In this document: one piece after another, positions 63,100 through 64,000 of the stretch
Numbering within the stretch: position 1 is the first letter of the stretch
Layout of the letters: each line of letters starts with the position of its first letter
Source: Halomonas ventosae
Lineage (GTDB): Bacteria > Pseudomonadota > Gammaproteobacteria > Pseudomonadales > Halomonadaceae
DNA: 64,000 bases
NCBI RefSeq assembly: GCF_004363555.1
Contig: NZ_SNZJ01000007.1
Location: forward strand, 62,001-126,000
Direction: 5' to 3'
The notes under the pieces: generated by a model
The model's database searches: none
Told to the model about the DNA's origin: nothing
The model's input: only the letters and a program-made list of their open reading frames with translations
Program-made: the position numbers and the translations under genes

Positions 63100-63939
63100 A
63101 TGCTCGCCTTATCCATGCTCTACTCCCTCTCGCTGATCGTGCTCGGCCTCTGTGCCGATGCGCGGTGGCGCATCGGCGGGGCCGTGGCGGTGCTGATGGT
63201 GGCGGGGCTCATCGGGCTGGCGACCTGGCTCTTCGTCGCGATGGCGCTGGGTTATGTGGCGCTCAGCGCCTGGATGCAGGCCCGTCCAGGGCCGCCCTTG
63301 CTGGCCTGGGCGCGTCTCGCGGTGTGGGTCGTCGCCAGCGCCGGGCTCGTGCTCCACGCCTGGCCGGGCCACGAGGGGCTGGTGGTGGTCGAGCAGCAGG
63401 TGCTGAAGGCGGATAGCCTGCCCGTGAGCCTCTACCTCAACCACGACAAGGTGCTGGTGGCCTGGTCGCTGCTCGGCTGGCTGCCGCTGTTCGGGCGCAG
63501 CGTCTCGACGGTCGGCGGGATGTCGTCGCTTGCCGTGCCATGGCTGGCTGTCGCGGGCATCGTGGCGCTCATGGGGCTCGCGGTGGCGCTGGGGCTGGTG
63601 GCCTGGCAGCCGGGTCTACCGGAGGTGGTCTGGGTGTTCGCCGTGGCCAACCTGCTCAATACCTGTATTGCCGAGGAACTGCTGTTCCGGGGCATGCTGC
63701 AGCGCTGGCTGATGGGGCGGGCAGGGGCGCTGGCCGCCGTGGCGCTGACCAGCGCCCTCTTCGGCGTGGCACACCTCACCGGGGGCGGGGCCTTCGTGCT
63801 GGTCGCCACCGCGGCCGGGCTGCTCTATGGCCTGGTCTACCTGTGGACGGGCCGGCTGGTGTGGGCGGTGCTGGTGCACTGGGGGCTCAACCTCAGCCAC
63901 CTGCTGCTGTTCAGCTATCCCATGCTGGCGGGTGCCTGA
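63100..63939 (+). CDS. CPBP family intramembrane glutamic endopeptidase
   Basis: A 279-residue, roughly eight-helix membrane protein with the CPBP/Abi motifs in the last third: EELLFRG (EExxxR), LFGVAHL (FxxxH) and HWGLNLSH (HxxxN). This matches Rce1-type proteases; bacterial members act in protein processing, bacteriocin immunity or unknown roles. AAGGACG precedes the ATG at 63100. Halfway between, a periplasmic loop contains LKADSLPVSLYLNHDK. Confidence 0.87.
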   Translation: MLALSMLYSLSLIVLGLCADARWRIGGAVAVLMVAGLIGLATWLFVAMALGYVALSAWMQARPGPPLLAWARLAVWVVASAGLVLHAWPGHEGLVVVEQQVLKADSLPVSLYLNHDKVLVAWSLLGWLPLFGRSVSTVGGMSSLAVPWLAVAGIVALMGLAVALGLVAWQPGLPEVVWVFAVANLLNTCIAEELLFRGMLQRWLMGRAGALAAVALTSALFGVAHLTGGGAFVLVATAAGLLYGLVYLWTGRLVWAVLVHWGLNLSHLLLFSYPMLAGA

Positions 63940-63964
63940 GGTGACCCAGGGCTTCCTGTCGGCA

Positions 63965-63990
63965 TTCCACCCCGACGGGTCGGGGTGGAA
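63965..63990 (+). terminator. Hairpin after the CPBP gene
   Basis: TTCCACCCCGA (63965-63975) pairs perfectly with TCGGGGTGGAA (63980-63990), loop CGGG, 26 bases after the stop. The window ends 10 bases later without a T-run, so its role cannot be completed. Confidence 0.65.
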
Positions 63991-64000
63991 GGGTGTCAGG

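Overview
This is a GC-rich gammaproteobacterial chromosome segment, most likely from the Halomonas group (Halomonadaceae). The evidence is the order alaS-lysC-csrA-tRNA-Ser-tRNA-Arg, a sodium-pump oxaloacetate decarboxylase, a complete ccmABCDEFGHI operon running into smc-zipA-ligA, the glrK-qseG-glrR operon and guaB-guaA. Species assignment is inference from gene order and protein similarity recalled from memory; no search was run.

Layout. 1-2450: alaS tail, aspartokinase, csrA, tRNA-Ser(GCU), two identical tRNA-Arg(ACG), ending at a strong terminator. 2480-7171: dusC, then divergent oadGAB. 7204-8335: an SOS-box-controlled pair on the minus strand (LexA/UmuD-like S24 peptidase and a YigZ protein). 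8500-20964: cytochrome c maturation operon, smc, zipA. 21022-31650: ligA-yheU, mnmC, a YciI protein, RNase AM, a YciO protein, a voltage-gated-type K+ channel, a CYTH phosphatase, and a DUF47-Pit phosphate pair. 31761-37468: argA, an 800-base gene-free stretch, then glrK-qseG-glrR. 37496-43088: 1-Cys-type peroxiredoxin, xseA, guaB, guaA.

Two regions stand out. (1) 33084-33806, directly upstream of glrK, has no convincing protein gene but has three phased inverted repeats of the GlrR type, an IHF-like site, a sigma-54 promoter and, about 475 bases on, a perfect Rho-independent terminator. It sits where glmY sits in Escherichia coli, so it looks like an unannotated sigma-54/GlrR-driven small RNA gene. 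(2) 43090-48180 is an AT-rich island inserted immediately after guaA, a known island hotspot. It encodes three overlapping genes: a 1104-residue helical-repeat sensor with a C-terminal histidine-kinase ATPase domain, a stand-alone receiver, and a receiver fused to an alpha/beta hydrolase with a C-terminal membrane anchor. This is the architecture of the Detocs phosphorelay anti-phage systems, with a hydrolase effector. A diverged piece of the guaA 3' end lies beyond the island, as expected if it was inserted at guaA.

48190-51713 is a rearranged zone: one intact and two broken copies of a VOC/glyoxalase gene, two REP-like motifs, and a maltoporin gene behind two LacI-type operators. 51815-63939 is accessory metabolism and regulation: an LHPP-like phosphatase, PsiE, PhzF, a protein with four CDGSH motifs fused to a glutamate-synthase FMN domain, a methyltransferase facing a GlxA-type regulator, a TTC38-like protein, a cupin AraC regulator, an MDR oxidoreductase and a CPBP protease. 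No integrase, transposase, CRISPR array or phage gene was found.
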